Assembly (NCBI RefSeq): GCF_900113705.1
Contig: NZ_FOQI01000007.1
Span: 1-64,000 of the forward strand
Direction of reading: 5' to 3'
DNA length: 64,000 bases
Source of the DNA: Collimonas sp. OK307
GTDB lineage: Bacteria; Pseudomonadota; Gammaproteobacteria; Burkholderiales; Burkholderiaceae_D
How positions within the stretch are numbered: the first letter of the stretch is position 1; each line of letters begins with the position of its first letter. Both the position numbers and the translations under genes were made by a program. Shown here piece by piece: positions 20,094 through 29,392 of the stretch. The notes under the pieces are model-generated. The model saw only the letters and a program-made list of their open reading frames with translations. It did no database searches and was not told the DNA's origin.

Positions 20094-22889
20094 ATGCAAA
20101 AAACCCTGCTGTTAGTTGATGGTTCCAGTTATCTCTATCGCGCCTTTCATGCATTGCCTGATATGCGCAATGCTGCCAATGAGCCGACCGGCGCGATGTA
20201 CGGAATCATAAATATGTTACGCCGTTTGCGTACCGATTACCCTGCAGCTTACCTTGCCTGCGTGTTCGATGCAAAAGGTAAAACTTTTCGCGACGACATG
20301 TACGCAGACTATAAGGCCACCCGGGCATCAATGCCGGAAGACCTGGTTAAACAGATTACGCCAATTCACGCCGCCGTGCGCGCCATGGGCTGGCCGATCC
20401 TGATGGTTGAAGGAGTGGAAGCCGACGATGTGATCGGCACACTCACGGTGCAAGCAGTGCGCCATGGCATGCAAGCCGTGGTCTCGACTGGCGATAAAGA
20501 TCTGGCGCAACTGGTCAACGAACATGTGACGCTGATCAACACCATGAGCAACGAGACCCTGGATCCTGCCGGCGTGGTCGCTAAATTCGGCGTGCCGCCG
20601 GAGCGCATTGTCGATTACCTGACATTGATCGGCGACACCGTCGACAACATACCCGGAGTCGCCAAAGTCGGGCCCAAGACAGCGGTTAAATGGCTGGCGC
20701 AATATGACACTGTCGACCAGGTGATGGCCAACGCTGCCAATATCGGTGGCGCCGTCGGCGAGAACCTGCGGGCGGTGCTGGACTGGCTGCCCAAGGCCAA
20801 GGAACTGGTGACGGTAAAGACCGATTGCGATCTGAGCGCGCACATGGGAGCGTTCCCGGAATCCCTGCGGCCGCCGGAGCAAGACAACGAGACGTTGATC
20901 GAACTGTACACCCGCTATAACTTCAAGACCTGGCTGCGCGATCTGAGCGGTGCCGGCAACGCTGCCAGTGCGGCGGATAGCGCAGGGAAAGCCAGCGCGG
21001 GGAAAACCGCCTCGGCAGAGAGTGTCGCGGATCACAAACCCGGTGCCGGCGAACCGGCGCAGAGCAGCCTGTTTGCTGCGGTAGAACGGCATTATGAAAC
21101 TGTGCTGACTGAAGCTCAGCTGGATGTGTGGCTGCAACGTATCGACAAGGCGACATTGACTGCAGTCGATACCGAGACTACCTCGCTTGATCCGATGACC
21201 GCTCAGCTGGTCGGGATATCGCTGTGTTGCGAGGTCGGCGTTGCCGCCTATATTCCGGTTGCACACCGTTACCAGGATGTACCGGCGCAATTGTCGCGTG
21301 AGTTCGTACTCGAAAAAATGCGCTCCTGGCTTGAGGACGACAGCAAGCCAAAGGTCGGCCAGAACCTGAAATACGACAGCCACATATTTGCCAACCAGGG
21401 CGTCAGCCTGCGTGGCATCGTACACGACACCTTGCTCGAATCCTATGTGTTCGAATCGCATCGTAGCCATGATATGGATAGCCTGGCCATGCGTCACCTG
21501 AATCACCAGACCATCACATTCCAGGAAGTGTGCGGTAAAGGAGCTTCGCAGATCGGTTTCGACGAAGTTGAAATCGGCCGCGCTACTGAATATGCTGCAG
21601 AGGACGCCGACATCACCTTGCAGTTGCATCTGACCATGTGGCCGCATATTGCCGACGACGCCAAACTCAGGTTCATCTACGAAAAAATCGAAGTGCCGAC
21701 TTCGGTTGTGTTGCAAAAGATCGAACGCAATGGCGTGCTGATCGATGCCAGCCGTCTGGCTACCCAATCGAATGAATTGGGCAAGCGCATGCTGGAGATC
21801 GAACAGCAAGCCTATGAACTGGCCGGCCAGCCTTTCAACCTGAGCTCACCTAAGCAACTGGGTGAAATCCTGTTCGAAAAACTCAAGCTGCCGGTGGTCA
21901 AGAAAACGCCATCCGGATCGCCGTCGACGGATGAAGAAGTGCTGCAGAAACTGGCAGAAGATTATCCGCTGCCGAAGGTGCTGCTCGATTACCGTAGTTT
22001 GTCCAAACTGAAATCGACCTACACCGACAAACTGCCGAAGATGGTCAATGCGGAAACCGGTCGCGTGCATACCAATTACGCGCAGGCGGTCGCCGTTACC
22101 GGACGGCTGGCGTCGAACGATCCGAACTTGCAGAATATCCCGATTCGCACTACCGAAGGCCGGCGGATCCGTGAAGCGTTTGTGGCCCCCGCAAATAGCG
22201 TGATTGTTTCAGCCGACTATTCGCAAATCGAATTGCGCATCATGGCCCACATCTCTGGCGATGAGAACATGCTGCGTGCATTTGCCGAAGGCGTGGATAT
22301 TCATCGCGCCACTGCTGCTGAAATTTTCGGCACAACGGCGGCGGAAGTCACCAGCGAGCAGCGCCGTTATGCCAAGGTGATCAACTTCGGCCTGATTTAC
22401 GGCATGAGTGCGTTCGGTCTGGCCGGCAACCTCGGCATCGAGCGCGCCGCCGCGCAAATGTATATTGAAAAATATTTCATGCGCTTTGCCGGCGTCAAGC
22501 AGTTCATGGACATGACGCGGGTGCAAGCCAAGGCGCAAGGCTATGTCGAGACTGTATTCGGGCGTCGTTTGTGGCTGCCGGAAATCAATTCGCCCAACGG
22601 CCAGCGCCGCCAGGGTGCAGAGCGGGCGGCGATCAATGCACCGATGCAGGGTACCGCCGCCGATTTGATCAAGTTATCGATGATCGCCGTGCAAAACTGG
22701 ATTGAAACAGAAAAATTAAAATCCAAGATGGTGATGCAGGTGCACGATGAGCTGGTGCTGGAAGTACCGCAAGACGAACTGGTGCTGGTGCGGGAAAAGC
22801 TGCCGCAGCTGATGGCTGGCGTGGCTGAACTAAAAGTGCCGCTGATTGCCGAAGTCGGAGTGGGTAAGAATTGGGATGAGGCGCATTGA
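20094..22889 (+). CDS. polA: DNA polymerase I
   Basis: A 931-residue family A polymerase for Okazaki fragment processing and repair. The 5' nuclease domain occupies about residues 1-290 (MQKTLLLVDGSSYLYRAFHA). An Ala/Ser/Gly-rich linker follows. The 3'-5' proofreading domain keeps its DTETTSLDPM motif, and the polymerase domain has motif A DYSQIELRIMAHISGD, motif B RRYAKVINFGLIYG and motif C VHDELVLEV. The open frame runs upstream to 19947, but homologues start at MQKTLLLVDGSS. Its promoter must lie inside the divergent LOG gene. Confidence 0.97.
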   Translation: MQKTLLLVDGSSYLYRAFHALPDMRNAANEPTGAMYGIINMLRRLRTDYPAAYLACVFDAKGKTFRDDMYADYKATRASMPEDLVKQITPIHAAVRAMGWPILMVEGVEADDVIGTLTVQAVRHGMQAVVSTGDKDLAQLVNEHVTLINTMSNETLDPAGVVAKFGVPPERIVDYLTLIGDTVDNIPGVAKVGPKTAVKWLAQYDTVDQVMANAANIGGAVGENLRAVLDWLPKAKELVTVKTDCDLSAHMGAFPESLRPPEQDNETLIELYTRYNFKTWLRDLSGAGNAASAADSAGKASAGKTASAESVADHKPGAGEPAQSSLFAAVERHYETVLTEAQLDVWLQRIDKATLTAVDTETTSLDPMTAQLVGISLCCEVGVAAYIPVAHRYQDVPAQLSREFVLEKMRSWLEDDSKPKVGQNLKYDSHIFANQGVSLRGIVHDTLLESYVFESHRSHDMDSLAMRHLNHQTITFQEVCGKGASQIGFDEVEIGRATEYAAEDADITLQLHLTMWPHIADDAKLRFIYEKIEVPTSVVLQKIERNGVLIDASRLATQSNELGKRMLEIEQQAYELAGQPFNLSSPKQLGEILFEKLKLPVVKKTPSGSPSTDEEVLQKLAEDYPLPKVLLDYRSLSKLKSTYTDKLPKMVNAETGRVHTNYAQAVAVTGRLASNDPNLQNIPIRTTEGRRIREAFVAPANSVIVSADYSQIELRIMAHISGDENMLRAFAEGVDIHRATAAEIFGTTAAEVTSEQRRYAKVINFGLIYGMSAFGLAGNLGIERAAAQMYIEKYFMRFAGVKQFMDMTRVQAKAQGYVETVFGRRLWLPEINSPNGQRRQGAERAAINAPMQGTAADLIKLSMIAVQNWIETEKLKSKMVMQVHDELVLEVPQDELVLVREKLPQLMAGVAELKVPLIAEVGVGKNWDEAH

Positions 22890-22953
22890 ACCGGTAATGT
22901 GCCCAAGCCTGCATGATTGGATAATTGATGGTCAATTTTGAAGGAGAGCTTTG

Positions 22954-23838
22954 ATGCCGAATTTGAAAGAGGATTTCGATAGCCTGGTGGCAAAAACCAG
23001 TTTGTCAGACAGTGTCGATCGCCGTACTTTTTTGAAAACCACCCTGGGCACTGGATTTGCCGCAGCGGTCATGCCTGTGTGTGCGCAGACCATGATCAAG
23101 ACCGATACCGTCGGTCTCACCGCCGGTCCGCTTGAGGTCCAGGCCAATGGCCTGAGCGTGCCGATCTACCGTGCCCAGCCTGAGGGAAAAACCAATTTGC
23201 CGGTGGTGCTGGTGATCTCGGAAATTTTTGGTGTGCACGAACACATAGCCGATATCGCGCGCCGCTTTGCCAAGCTTGGCTACCTGGCGATCGCACCGGA
23301 CTTGTTCAAGCGCCAGGGCAATCCCGCTGCCTTCGCATCGATTGCAGAGTTGCAGGCGGCTGTGATTTCAAAAGTGCCTGACGATCAGGTGCTGGGCGAT
23401 ATCGATGCTTGTGTCGCCTGGGCCAAGGAAAATGGCGGCAATGTCGACAAGCTGGCGATCACCGGCTTTTGCTGGGGCGGTCGCATCACCTGGCTGTATG
23501 CCGCCCACAATCCCAAGGTAAAGGCTGCCGCGGCATGGTATGGCCGCCTGGTCGGAGACAAGAACGAGCTGACGCCGAAGCAGCCGGTCGACATCGCAGC
23601 GACGCTGAAAGTGCCGGTGCTGGGCTTGTATGGCGGTAAGGACGATGGCATTCCACAAGATACCTTGGCGCAGATGAAGGCCGCGCTCGCCAAAGGTAGC
23701 AGCAAATGCGAGTTCGTGGTGTATCCGAACTCCGGCCATGCGTTTAATGCCGACTATCGCCCTAGTTATGTGGAAGCGGATGCCAGGGACGGTTGGAAAC
23801 GTACCCTGGCCTGGTTTAAAGCGCATGGGGTGAGTTAA
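22954..23838 (+). CDS. Dienelactone hydrolase family protein with Tat-like signal
   Basis: An alpha/beta hydrolase of 294 residues in the dienelactone hydrolase family. The Cys-Asp-His triad is visible: C173 in GFCWGG, D230 in YGGKDD and H262 in NSGHAFN. The N-terminus holds DRRTFLKTTLGTGFAAAVMP (RR at residues 23-24), a twin-arginine export motif followed by a hydrophobic stretch, so export of a folded enzyme to the periplasm is likely. No chlorocatechol genes are nearby and the substrate is unknown. The ATG at 22954 follows AAGGAGAG. Confidence 0.85.
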   Translation: MPNLKEDFDSLVAKTSLSDSVDRRTFLKTTLGTGFAAAVMPVCAQTMIKTDTVGLTAGPLEVQANGLSVPIYRAQPEGKTNLPVVLVISEIFGVHEHIADIARRFAKLGYLAIAPDLFKRQGNPAAFASIAELQAAVISKVPDDQVLGDIDACVAWAKENGGNVDKLAITGFCWGGRITWLYAAHNPKVKAAAAWYGRLVGDKNELTPKQPVDIAATLKVPVLGLYGGKDDGIPQDTLAQMKAALAKGSSKCEFVVYPNSGHAFNADYRPSYVEADARDGWKRTLAWFKAHGVS

Positions 23839-23943
23839 ATCCGGATCGGGTGCCGGGCGGGCAATTAGCGGTTAAAGCAGTTAAATTTGCTGAAATGCAG
23901 CAGCTGTGTTCTAATTTGCAACCATGTTGCATTTAACCTCTGA

Positions 23944-24741
23944 TTGCCGGAGCCAAAAATTAATTCCACACTCGTTTCAATTCTCCTGGCGACCACGATC
24001 GCCGGGCTTTTCAGCATAACCGCCGCGGCTATTTTTTCGTTCGCGCTGCTGTCGAAGGTGGTCGAGCGCATGGTCAGCCTGTCGGTCGGCATCATGCTGG
24101 CGACTTCCTTGCTGCACGCGCTGCCGGAAGCTTTCGAATCGCAGGCCGATAGCCACACGCTGTTTGCCGTGTTGCTAGGCGGGTTGCTGGCATTCTTCGT
24201 GCTGGAAAAATTTGCCATCCTGCGCCATTCGCATCATCACGAAGACGACGGCCATGGACATCATCACGGGCATGACAAGAAAGAGGCGGGTAAAGCCGGC
24301 TGGATGATCCTGGTTGGTGATGGCTTGCACAACTTTACCGACGGTATCCTGATTGCAGCCGCGTTCCTGGCAGATCCGCATCTCGGCCTGATCACTGGCC
24401 TGGCCATCATCGTGCATGAGATTCCGCAGGAAATCGGCGATTTCATCGTGTTGCTCAACGCCGGCTTTTCACGGACCCGGGCTTATGTGTACAACCTGAT
24501 CTGCAGCCTGATGGCGGTGCTTGGCGGTTTACTGGGTTACTTTACCCTCGAGCGCGGCATGGAATGGATTCCTTACGTGCTGGTATTTGCTTCTTCGGGA
24601 TTTATCTATATCGCCGTCAGCGATTTGATGCCGCAAATGCAGCGCCGGGCCACACTGCGTGAAACGATTCCGCAGATCCTGTTGATCGGCGCCGGCGTAG
24701 CCATCGTTCTATTCCTGACCCGCCACGCCCATCATCATTAA
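23944..24741 (+). CDS. ZIP family divalent metal transporter
   Basis: A 265-residue inner-membrane ZIP protein, probably for zinc or related ions. Membrane helices surround a His-rich cytosolic loop (many H and D between residues 96 and 112). The transport motifs DGLHNFTDG (helix IV) and HEIPQEIGDF (helix V) are intact. The start is uncertain. The TTG at 23944 has no ribosome-binding site. An ATT at 23959 is preceded by GGAG at good spacing and would begin the protein as INSTLVSILL. A REP-like palindrome lies just after the stop. Confidence 0.9.
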   Translation: MPEPKINSTLVSILLATTIAGLFSITAAAIFSFALLSKVVERMVSLSVGIMLATSLLHALPEAFESQADSHTLFAVLLGGLLAFFVLEKFAILRHSHHHEDDGHGHHHGHDKKEAGKAGWMILVGDGLHNFTDGILIAAAFLADPHLGLITGLAIIVHEIPQEIGDFIVLLNAGFSRTRAYVYNLICSLMAVLGGLLGYFTLERGMEWIPYVLVFASSGFIYIAVSDLMPQMQRRATLRETIPQILLIGAGVAIVLFLTRHAHHH

Positions 24742-24747
24742 ACAGTA

Positions 24748-24779
24748 GTAGGGTGGGCACGCATTTGTGCCCACCCTGC
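24748..24779. repeat. REP-like palindrome, copy 2 (after the ZIP gene)
   Basis: GTAGGGTGGGCAC (24748-24760) pairs with GTGCCCACCCTGC (24767-24779) with one G-T mismatch. It starts six bases after the ZIP stop and lies between convergent genes. Confidence 0.85.
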
Positions 24780-24788
24780 GACTGCAAC

Positions 24789-25655
24789 TTATACGCCCTT
24801 GGCCATCGGCCGTGTCGCGTCGGAACACCACTCGCTCCACGATCCCGGATACAAGGCAGCGCCATGCAAACCGGCGATTTCCAGTGCCAGCAAATTATGG
24901 CAGGCAGTGACGCCTGAACCGCACTGCATCACGGCCGTCTTGGGTTCACTGATCAATGCGCCGAATTCCTCATGCAGTTGATGGCCTGGCTTGAAACGGC
25001 CATCGGCTTGCAGATTGTCCTTGAAGAAACGATTCTTGGCGCCGGGAATATGGCCGCCGACCGGGTCTATCGTTTCATTTTCCCCGCGGAAGCGATCCGG
25101 TGCACGCGCATCGACGATGGTGCGCCTCTGGTTGGTCAGGTTGACCAGCACGTCGTGGGCGTTGACGCTGTTGGTCAGCGGCGGCTTGGCGCTGATGTTG
25201 CCGCTAGCCGGCACCGGTTCCGCAGTCGATAAGCCTCCGCCGGCAGCTTGCCAGGCTGCCAGTCCGCCGTCCAGCACTACCACCGAGTTATGACCGATAG
25301 AGCGCAACAGCCACCACAGACGGGCAGCATACATGCCACCCTGGGCGTCGTACGCGACGACCTGAGTGTCGTCATTGATGCCCCATGCTCGCAGCGTGGC
25401 GAGCAACGCATCTTTTTCCGGCAGGGGATGGCGGCCTTTGAAGCTGCCGTCGGCCGCTTGTTTGGCGCCGGAAAGATCGCGGTCCAGATTGGCGAAGCGG
25501 GCTTCAGGAATGTGGCCTGCATCGTAAGCCGTCCTGCCGGCCGCGGCATCCATCAAATCGTGGCGGCAGTCGACAATGACCCAGTTGGGATTTTGCGCAT
25601 TCTGCAACAAGTTAGAGGCAGAAATCAGCGTCGTATAAGGATGGGCGTGAGACAT
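24789..25655 (-). CDS. sseA: Sulfurtransferase, two rhodanese domains (SseA type)
   Basis: A 288-residue tandem rhodanese that moves sulfane sulfur from 3-mercaptopyruvate or thiosulfate to a thiophilic acceptor. The catalytic loop CGSGVTAC begins at C245 in the second domain. This is the loop type seen in mercaptopyruvate sulfurtransferases, though thiosulfate cannot be excluded as donor. The first domain is inactive, with the usual DAGHIPEARFANLDRDLSG segment. It is a single-gene unit with a good start at MSHAHPYTTLISA. Confidence 0.9.
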   Translation of the reverse strand: MSHAHPYTTLISASNLLQNAQNPNWVIVDCRHDLMDAAAGRTAYDAGHIPEARFANLDRDLSGAKQAADGSFKGRHPLPEKDALLATLRAWGINDDTQVVAYDAQGGMYAARLWWLLRSIGHNSVVVLDGGLAAWQAAGGGLSTAEPVPASGNISAKPPLTNSVNAHDVLVNLTNQRRTIVDARAPDRFRGENETIDPVGGHIPGAKNRFFKDNLQADGRFKPGHQLHEEFGALISEPKTAVMQCGSGVTACHNLLALEIAGLHGAALYPGSWSEWCSDATRPMAKGV

Positions 25656-25700
25656 GGCATTCCTTCTATCTAAGTGTGTATCAGGTGATGCGGGGCAACC

Positions 25701-26648
25701 TCACAAGCTGCGAGTTTCGGTAGTCTGGTTAATTTTGTTATCCAGCGGCTTTTCCGAATGTAGCGGCTTGAGCGGGCGCGCCTTCTTTTGATTATAAAAC
25801 GTTGCCAGCAAACCGCCGATAAGGATTACCGCGGTACCAAGCCAGCCACGCCAGCCAAGCTGGTCGTTCCAGATCAGAATGCCCCAGATGCTGGAAAACA
25901 CGATGCCGGTGTATTGCAGGTTTGCAGTCAGCAGCGGATTGCCAAGACGGTAGGCGCGCGTCATGGCCATCTGGGCGATGGTGGCCGATAGACTCAGTGT
26001 AATCAATAAGGCCACACCTTGCACATCATGCGCATGCCAGAACGGGATGCCGCCGCCGGGCAACATGGTGCTGCCGACCAGGCCGGCGACGGCGCTGGTC
26101 ATCGAAAAATAAAAGACCACGCGATATTCCGGTTCACCCATCGTGCCCAGGCGCCGTACCTGGAGATACGCGACGGCAGAAATCAGACCGGATGCCAGGG
26201 CGATCATGCCGCCCATCGTCTGATTGCTGTCGAGCGACGGTTTCAGCAGCAGCATCACGCCGATGAAGCTGATCATGATGGTCGCTGCCATGCCCCATTC
26301 AAAGCGTGTATTGCCGCGCCACCATGCGCTGCCGAACAAGATCGCGGCAAGCCATATCGATGAGGTGTAGTTGAGCGTGGTGGCGGTAGCGACCGGCAGC
26401 AAGCTGAAAGAATAGAACCACATCGACAAGGCAATCACGCCGATCACGCCGCGCCACATGTGTTGGCGCGGCATGGGTGTCTTCAGGGTACCGCCCTTCA
26501 GCAAAATCAGGACGACAATGAACAGCATGCCGATCAGGCCGCGGCTCAGCACGACTTCAGCGATGGAGTAATGATCGGAAGCAAGCTTGACGCAAACTCC
26601 CATGATCGAAAACATGAGGCTAGCGAACAACATCCAGAGTGATTGCAT
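25701..26648 (-). CDS. DMT superfamily transporter (EamA domains)
   Basis: A 315-residue inner-membrane protein with ten hydrophobic segments forming two EamA repeats (MFSIMGVCVKLASDHYS opens the first, and NPLLTANLQYTGIVFSSIWG lies in the second). Members export metabolites such as amino acids or nucleosides, and the substrate here cannot be told. The C-terminal tail is cytosolic and basic (NQKKARPLKPLHSEKP). It lies 45 bp downstream of sseA on the same strand but probably after its own promoter. Confidence 0.87.
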   Translation of the reverse strand: MQSLWMLFASLMFSIMGVCVKLASDHYSIAEVVLSRGLIGMLFIVVLILLKGGTLKTPMPRQHMWRGVIGVIALSMWFYSFSLLPVATATTLNYTSSIWLAAILFGSAWWRGNTRFEWGMAATIMISFIGVMLLLKPSLDSNQTMGGMIALASGLISAVAYLQVRRLGTMGEPEYRVVFYFSMTSAVAGLVGSTMLPGGGIPFWHAHDVQGVALLITLSLSATIAQMAMTRAYRLGNPLLTANLQYTGIVFSSIWGILIWNDQLGWRGWLGTAVILIGGLLATFYNQKKARPLKPLHSEKPLDNKINQTTETRSL

Positions 26649-26736
26649 GGGGAAGGGGCGAAGGAAGCGAAGGGAGATTGTTGCTATTTTGACTGATTCC
26701 GGCGGCAGCGCATGCTTACTATGCTAAATAAAGACA

Positions 26737-26776
26737 AAGGGCCGGGGTTTGTGCGTTTGCGCAAACTCCGGCCCTT
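26737..26776 (-). terminator. Strong hairpin terminator after the Rieske oxygenase gene
   Basis: AAGGGCCGGGGTTTG (26737-26751) pairs with CAAACTCCGGCCCTT (26762-26776) with one G-T pair. On the minus strand it follows the Rieske gene and is followed by TGTCTTTATTT. The neighbouring bases also hold the tandem words GACTCTCCG (about 26790-26812). Confidence 0.75.
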
Positions 26777-26834
26777 GTTTTCGGATGCGGGACTCTCCGA
26801 AGGACTCTCCGGAGGATTGTCCTTGTAAGCCCGC

Positions 26835-27938
26835 TCAGGTCAAACCGTTCTGACTCCGGTACCACTCGTGGAAATGCTGCATGCCGTCTTCCATCGGCGA
26901 CTGGTACGGGCCAACCTCGCTGACGCCGCGCTCCATCAAAATGCGGCGTCCGGCATCCATGCGCAATGCAATTTCGTCATCTTCCACGCAGGTTTCCATG
27001 TAAGCGGCACGTTCCGCTTCGACCATTTCGCGTTCAAACAGCGCAATTTCTTCGGGGTAATAAAACTCGACCACATTGGTGGTTTTTTGCGGGCCGCGCG
27101 GCCACAGCGTCGACACCACCAGCACATGGGGATACCACTCCACCATGATGTTGGGATATAAGGTCAGCCAGATTGCACCGAACTTCGGCGGTTCGCCATT
27201 GCTGAACTTGAGAACTTGCTCCTGCCATTTCTTGTAGGCAGGCGAGCCGGATTTCGCCAGTCCGTGGTTGACGCCCACGGTCTGCACGCTGTAATCCTTG
27301 CCAAACTGCCATTCCAGGTCATCGCAGCTGACAAAACTGCCGAGGCCGGGATGAAACGGCTCGACGTGGTAATCCTCCAGGTAGACCTCGATAAAGGTTT
27401 TCCAGTTGTAGTCGCACTCGTGGACTTCGACGTGGTCGAACAGGTAGCCGCTGAAATCGAGATCCTTGGCGACGCCGAGCTGCGCCAGTTTTTCGCCGAC
27501 ATGGAAGGCATTTTGCTCGAATAGCAAGCCGTTCCAGTTTTGCAGCGGTGTTTTGGACAGGTTCATGCATGGCGTTTCACCGAAATGCGGTGCGCCAATC
27601 AGTTCGCCCTTGAGGTCGTAAGTCCAGCGATGCAGCGGGCAGACGATATTGCGCGCATTGCCGTGACCGTCGAGCATTTTTGCCTGACGATGGCGACAGA
27701 CGTTGGAAATCAGCTCAATCCCCTGAGGATTGCGCACCAGCATACGGCCTTCGTTTTCAGACGCCAGCGTGGCGTAATCGCCGACGTTGGGCACCATCAG
27801 CTCATGGCCGACGTAACGCGGGCCATTCTGAAAGAGTTGCTGGATTTCACGCTTTAACAGCGCTTCGTCAAAGTAGACGTTGACCGGAAGTTGCGCATCG
27901 GAGCGCGCGAGCTTGGAAATAGAAGCCAGATCGGACAT
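26835..27938 (-). CDS. Rieske aromatic ring-hydroxylating oxygenase, alpha subunit-like
   Basis: A 367-residue Rieske non-heme iron oxygenase. The [2Fe-2S] ligands are C81-x-H83 and C100-x2-H103 (CRHRQAK and CPLHRW). The catalytic iron site begins at NWKTFIEVYLEDYHVEPFHPG with H191 and H196. The group includes ring-hydroxylating and N-demethylating (GbcA, choline monooxygenase-like) enzymes, and I cannot choose between them. No reductase, ferredoxin or beta-subunit gene is adjacent, so it must borrow an electron donor. A GGAGGG ribosome-binding site precedes the ATG. Confidence 0.85.
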   Translation of the reverse strand: MSDLASISKLARSDAQLPVNVYFDEALLKREIQQLFQNGPRYVGHELMVPNVGDYATLASENEGRMLVRNPQGIELISNVCRHRQAKMLDGHGNARNIVCPLHRWTYDLKGELIGAPHFGETPCMNLSKTPLQNWNGLLFEQNAFHVGEKLAQLGVAKDLDFSGYLFDHVEVHECDYNWKTFIEVYLEDYHVEPFHPGLGSFVSCDDLEWQFGKDYSVQTVGVNHGLAKSGSPAYKKWQEQVLKFSNGEPPKFGAIWLTLYPNIMVEWYPHVLVVSTLWPRGPQKTTNVVEFYYPEEIALFEREMVEAERAAYMETCVEDDEIALRMDAGRRILMERGVSEVGPYQSPMEDGMQHFHEWYRSQNGLT

Positions 27939-28172
27939 CCCTCCACCCCCAAATGTGTTGTATCAACCTAAGAGAGAAAGAATCCGCAAAAACCTGTGTT
28001 CAAATAATATGAAACGGAAATTTTGGACAGAACCGAGGATTATCCCATAAAAAGCGGAAATTGGGCTGTTTTACGCTAGTTATCCAGCCCTATTTTCTAA
28101 ATCAACTCCTCTAAATACAACGAGTTATGGATGTTTGCTCTAAAATAGCGGACTAAACTATTTATAGCCAAT

Positions 28173-28448
28173 ATGGCCACTATGCCAAAAAATCCGATTT
28201 CCACCAGCAGCCCGGCCTCGTTTGAGCAAGCAATGTCCGAGCTGGAGCAGCTGGTAGCCCAAATGGAGGCTGGCGAGTTGCCGCTGGAAGCGTCCGTTGC
28301 CGCCTATAAACGCGGTTCGGAGCTGGTCAAGTTTTGCGCTTTGCAACTCGAAAAAGTCGACAGCCAGGTCAAGGTGCTGGAAGGCGACATGCTCAAGCCC
28401 TTTGCCGGTGAAGCGCTTAATGATCACAGTGGCGGAGCTGAAGAATGA
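28173..28448 (+). CDS. xseB: Exodeoxyribonuclease VII small subunit
   Basis: A 91-residue subunit that partners XseA in degrading single-stranded DNA to oligonucleotides. The core SFEQAMSELEQLVAQMEAGELPLEASVAAYKRGSELVKFC is the XseB signature, a coiled-coil hairpin. xseB-ispA-dxs is a classical proteobacterial cluster. The last bases overlap ispA as ATGA, so translation is probably coupled. A second ATG at 28182 is possible. Confidence 0.95.
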   Translation: MATMPKNPISTSSPASFEQAMSELEQLVAQMEAGELPLEASVAAYKRGSELVKFCALQLEKVDSQVKVLEGDMLKPFAGEALNDHSGGAEE

Positions 28449-29380
28449 TTGCTGCCGCACAATTGTCTAGCCCGATCGATCAACCGGCGTCCGATTTCAG
28501 TACATGGATGCGCCAGGTACAGGCCGACATGGAGACCGCTCTCGGGCAGTTCCTGCCGTCGGCAGCCAGCACCCCGGCCAAGCTTCACCAGGCCATGCAT
28601 TATGCTGTGCTGGATGGCGGCAAGCGGGTCCGGCCCTTGCTGGTGTTTGCCGCGGGGGAATTGTTTTCAACGCCAGCCGCGGTTGCACAACGCGCCGCTG
28701 CGGCAGTCGAAATGATTCATGCGTATTCCCTGGTGCATGACGATATGCCGTGCATGGATGACGATGCCCTGCGCCGCGGCAAACCGACCGTGCATGTGAA
28801 ATACGATGAAGCGACCGCGTTGCTGGTAGGCGATGCCTTGCAGGCACAGGCTTTCGTAGTGCTGGCTGAGATTGATGCTGTAGGCCTCGACCCGGCGCGC
28901 CAGATCGTCATGCTGCGCTTGCTGGCCCAGGCTTCCGGTTCGCTAGGCATGTGCGGCGGTCAGGCAATTGATCTGGCGAGCGTCGGCCTGAGTCTGTCGC
29001 TGGCTGAGCTGGAGCAGATGCACAAGCTGAAAACCGGCGCCTTGCTGCGCGCTTCGGTATTGCTGGGAGCATGGGGTGGCAAGGCTCTGGCGCAGAATGA
29101 AATCCAGGCGCTGGAAGCTTACGGCACAGCGATAGGTCTGGCATTCCAGGTGGTCGACGATATTCTGGATGCGACTGCCGATTCCGCCACGCTGGGTAAA
29201 ACCGCCGGCAAGGATGCAGCAGACAACAAACCGACTTACGTCTCGATTCTGGGTTTGTCCGAATCGCAGGCTTTGGCAGAAAAATTACGCAACGACGCCC
29301 ATCAGGCGCTTGCGATCTTTGGGGATAAGGCACGTCGCCTGCGCGAGCTGGCGGATTTGATCGTGCAACGGAAAGCTTAG
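28445..29380 (+). CDS. ispA: (2E,6E)-farnesyl diphosphate synthase
   Basis: A 311-residue polyprenyl synthase that condenses IPP with DMAPP and geranyl-PP into farnesyl-PP, the precursor of undecaprenyl-PP and ubiquinone side chains. The first Asp-rich motif is DDMPCMDDD (from D99), with an insertion pattern of type II FPP synthases. The second is DDILD (D238-D242). GGKRVRPLL at residues 58-66 is the IPP-binding stretch. It overlaps xseB by four bases and is followed by dxs after 12 bp. Confidence 0.96.
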   Translation: MIAAAQLSSPIDQPASDFSTWMRQVQADMETALGQFLPSAASTPAKLHQAMHYAVLDGGKRVRPLLVFAAGELFSTPAAVAQRAAAAVEMIHAYSLVHDDMPCMDDDALRRGKPTVHVKYDEATALLVGDALQAQAFVVLAEIDAVGLDPARQIVMLRLLAQASGSLGMCGGQAIDLASVGLSLSLAELEQMHKLKTGALLRASVLLGAWGGKALAQNEIQALEAYGTAIGLAFQVVDDILDATADSATLGKTAGKDAADNKPTYVSILGLSESQALAEKLRNDAHQALAIFGDKARRLRELADLIVQRKA

Positions 29381-29392
29381 GGTTTAGCGCAT

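Noticed and set aside
20328-21809. 493-codon minus-strand frame across polA
   Set aside because: Shadow of polA, with no recognisable motif. The polA frame has all family motifs.
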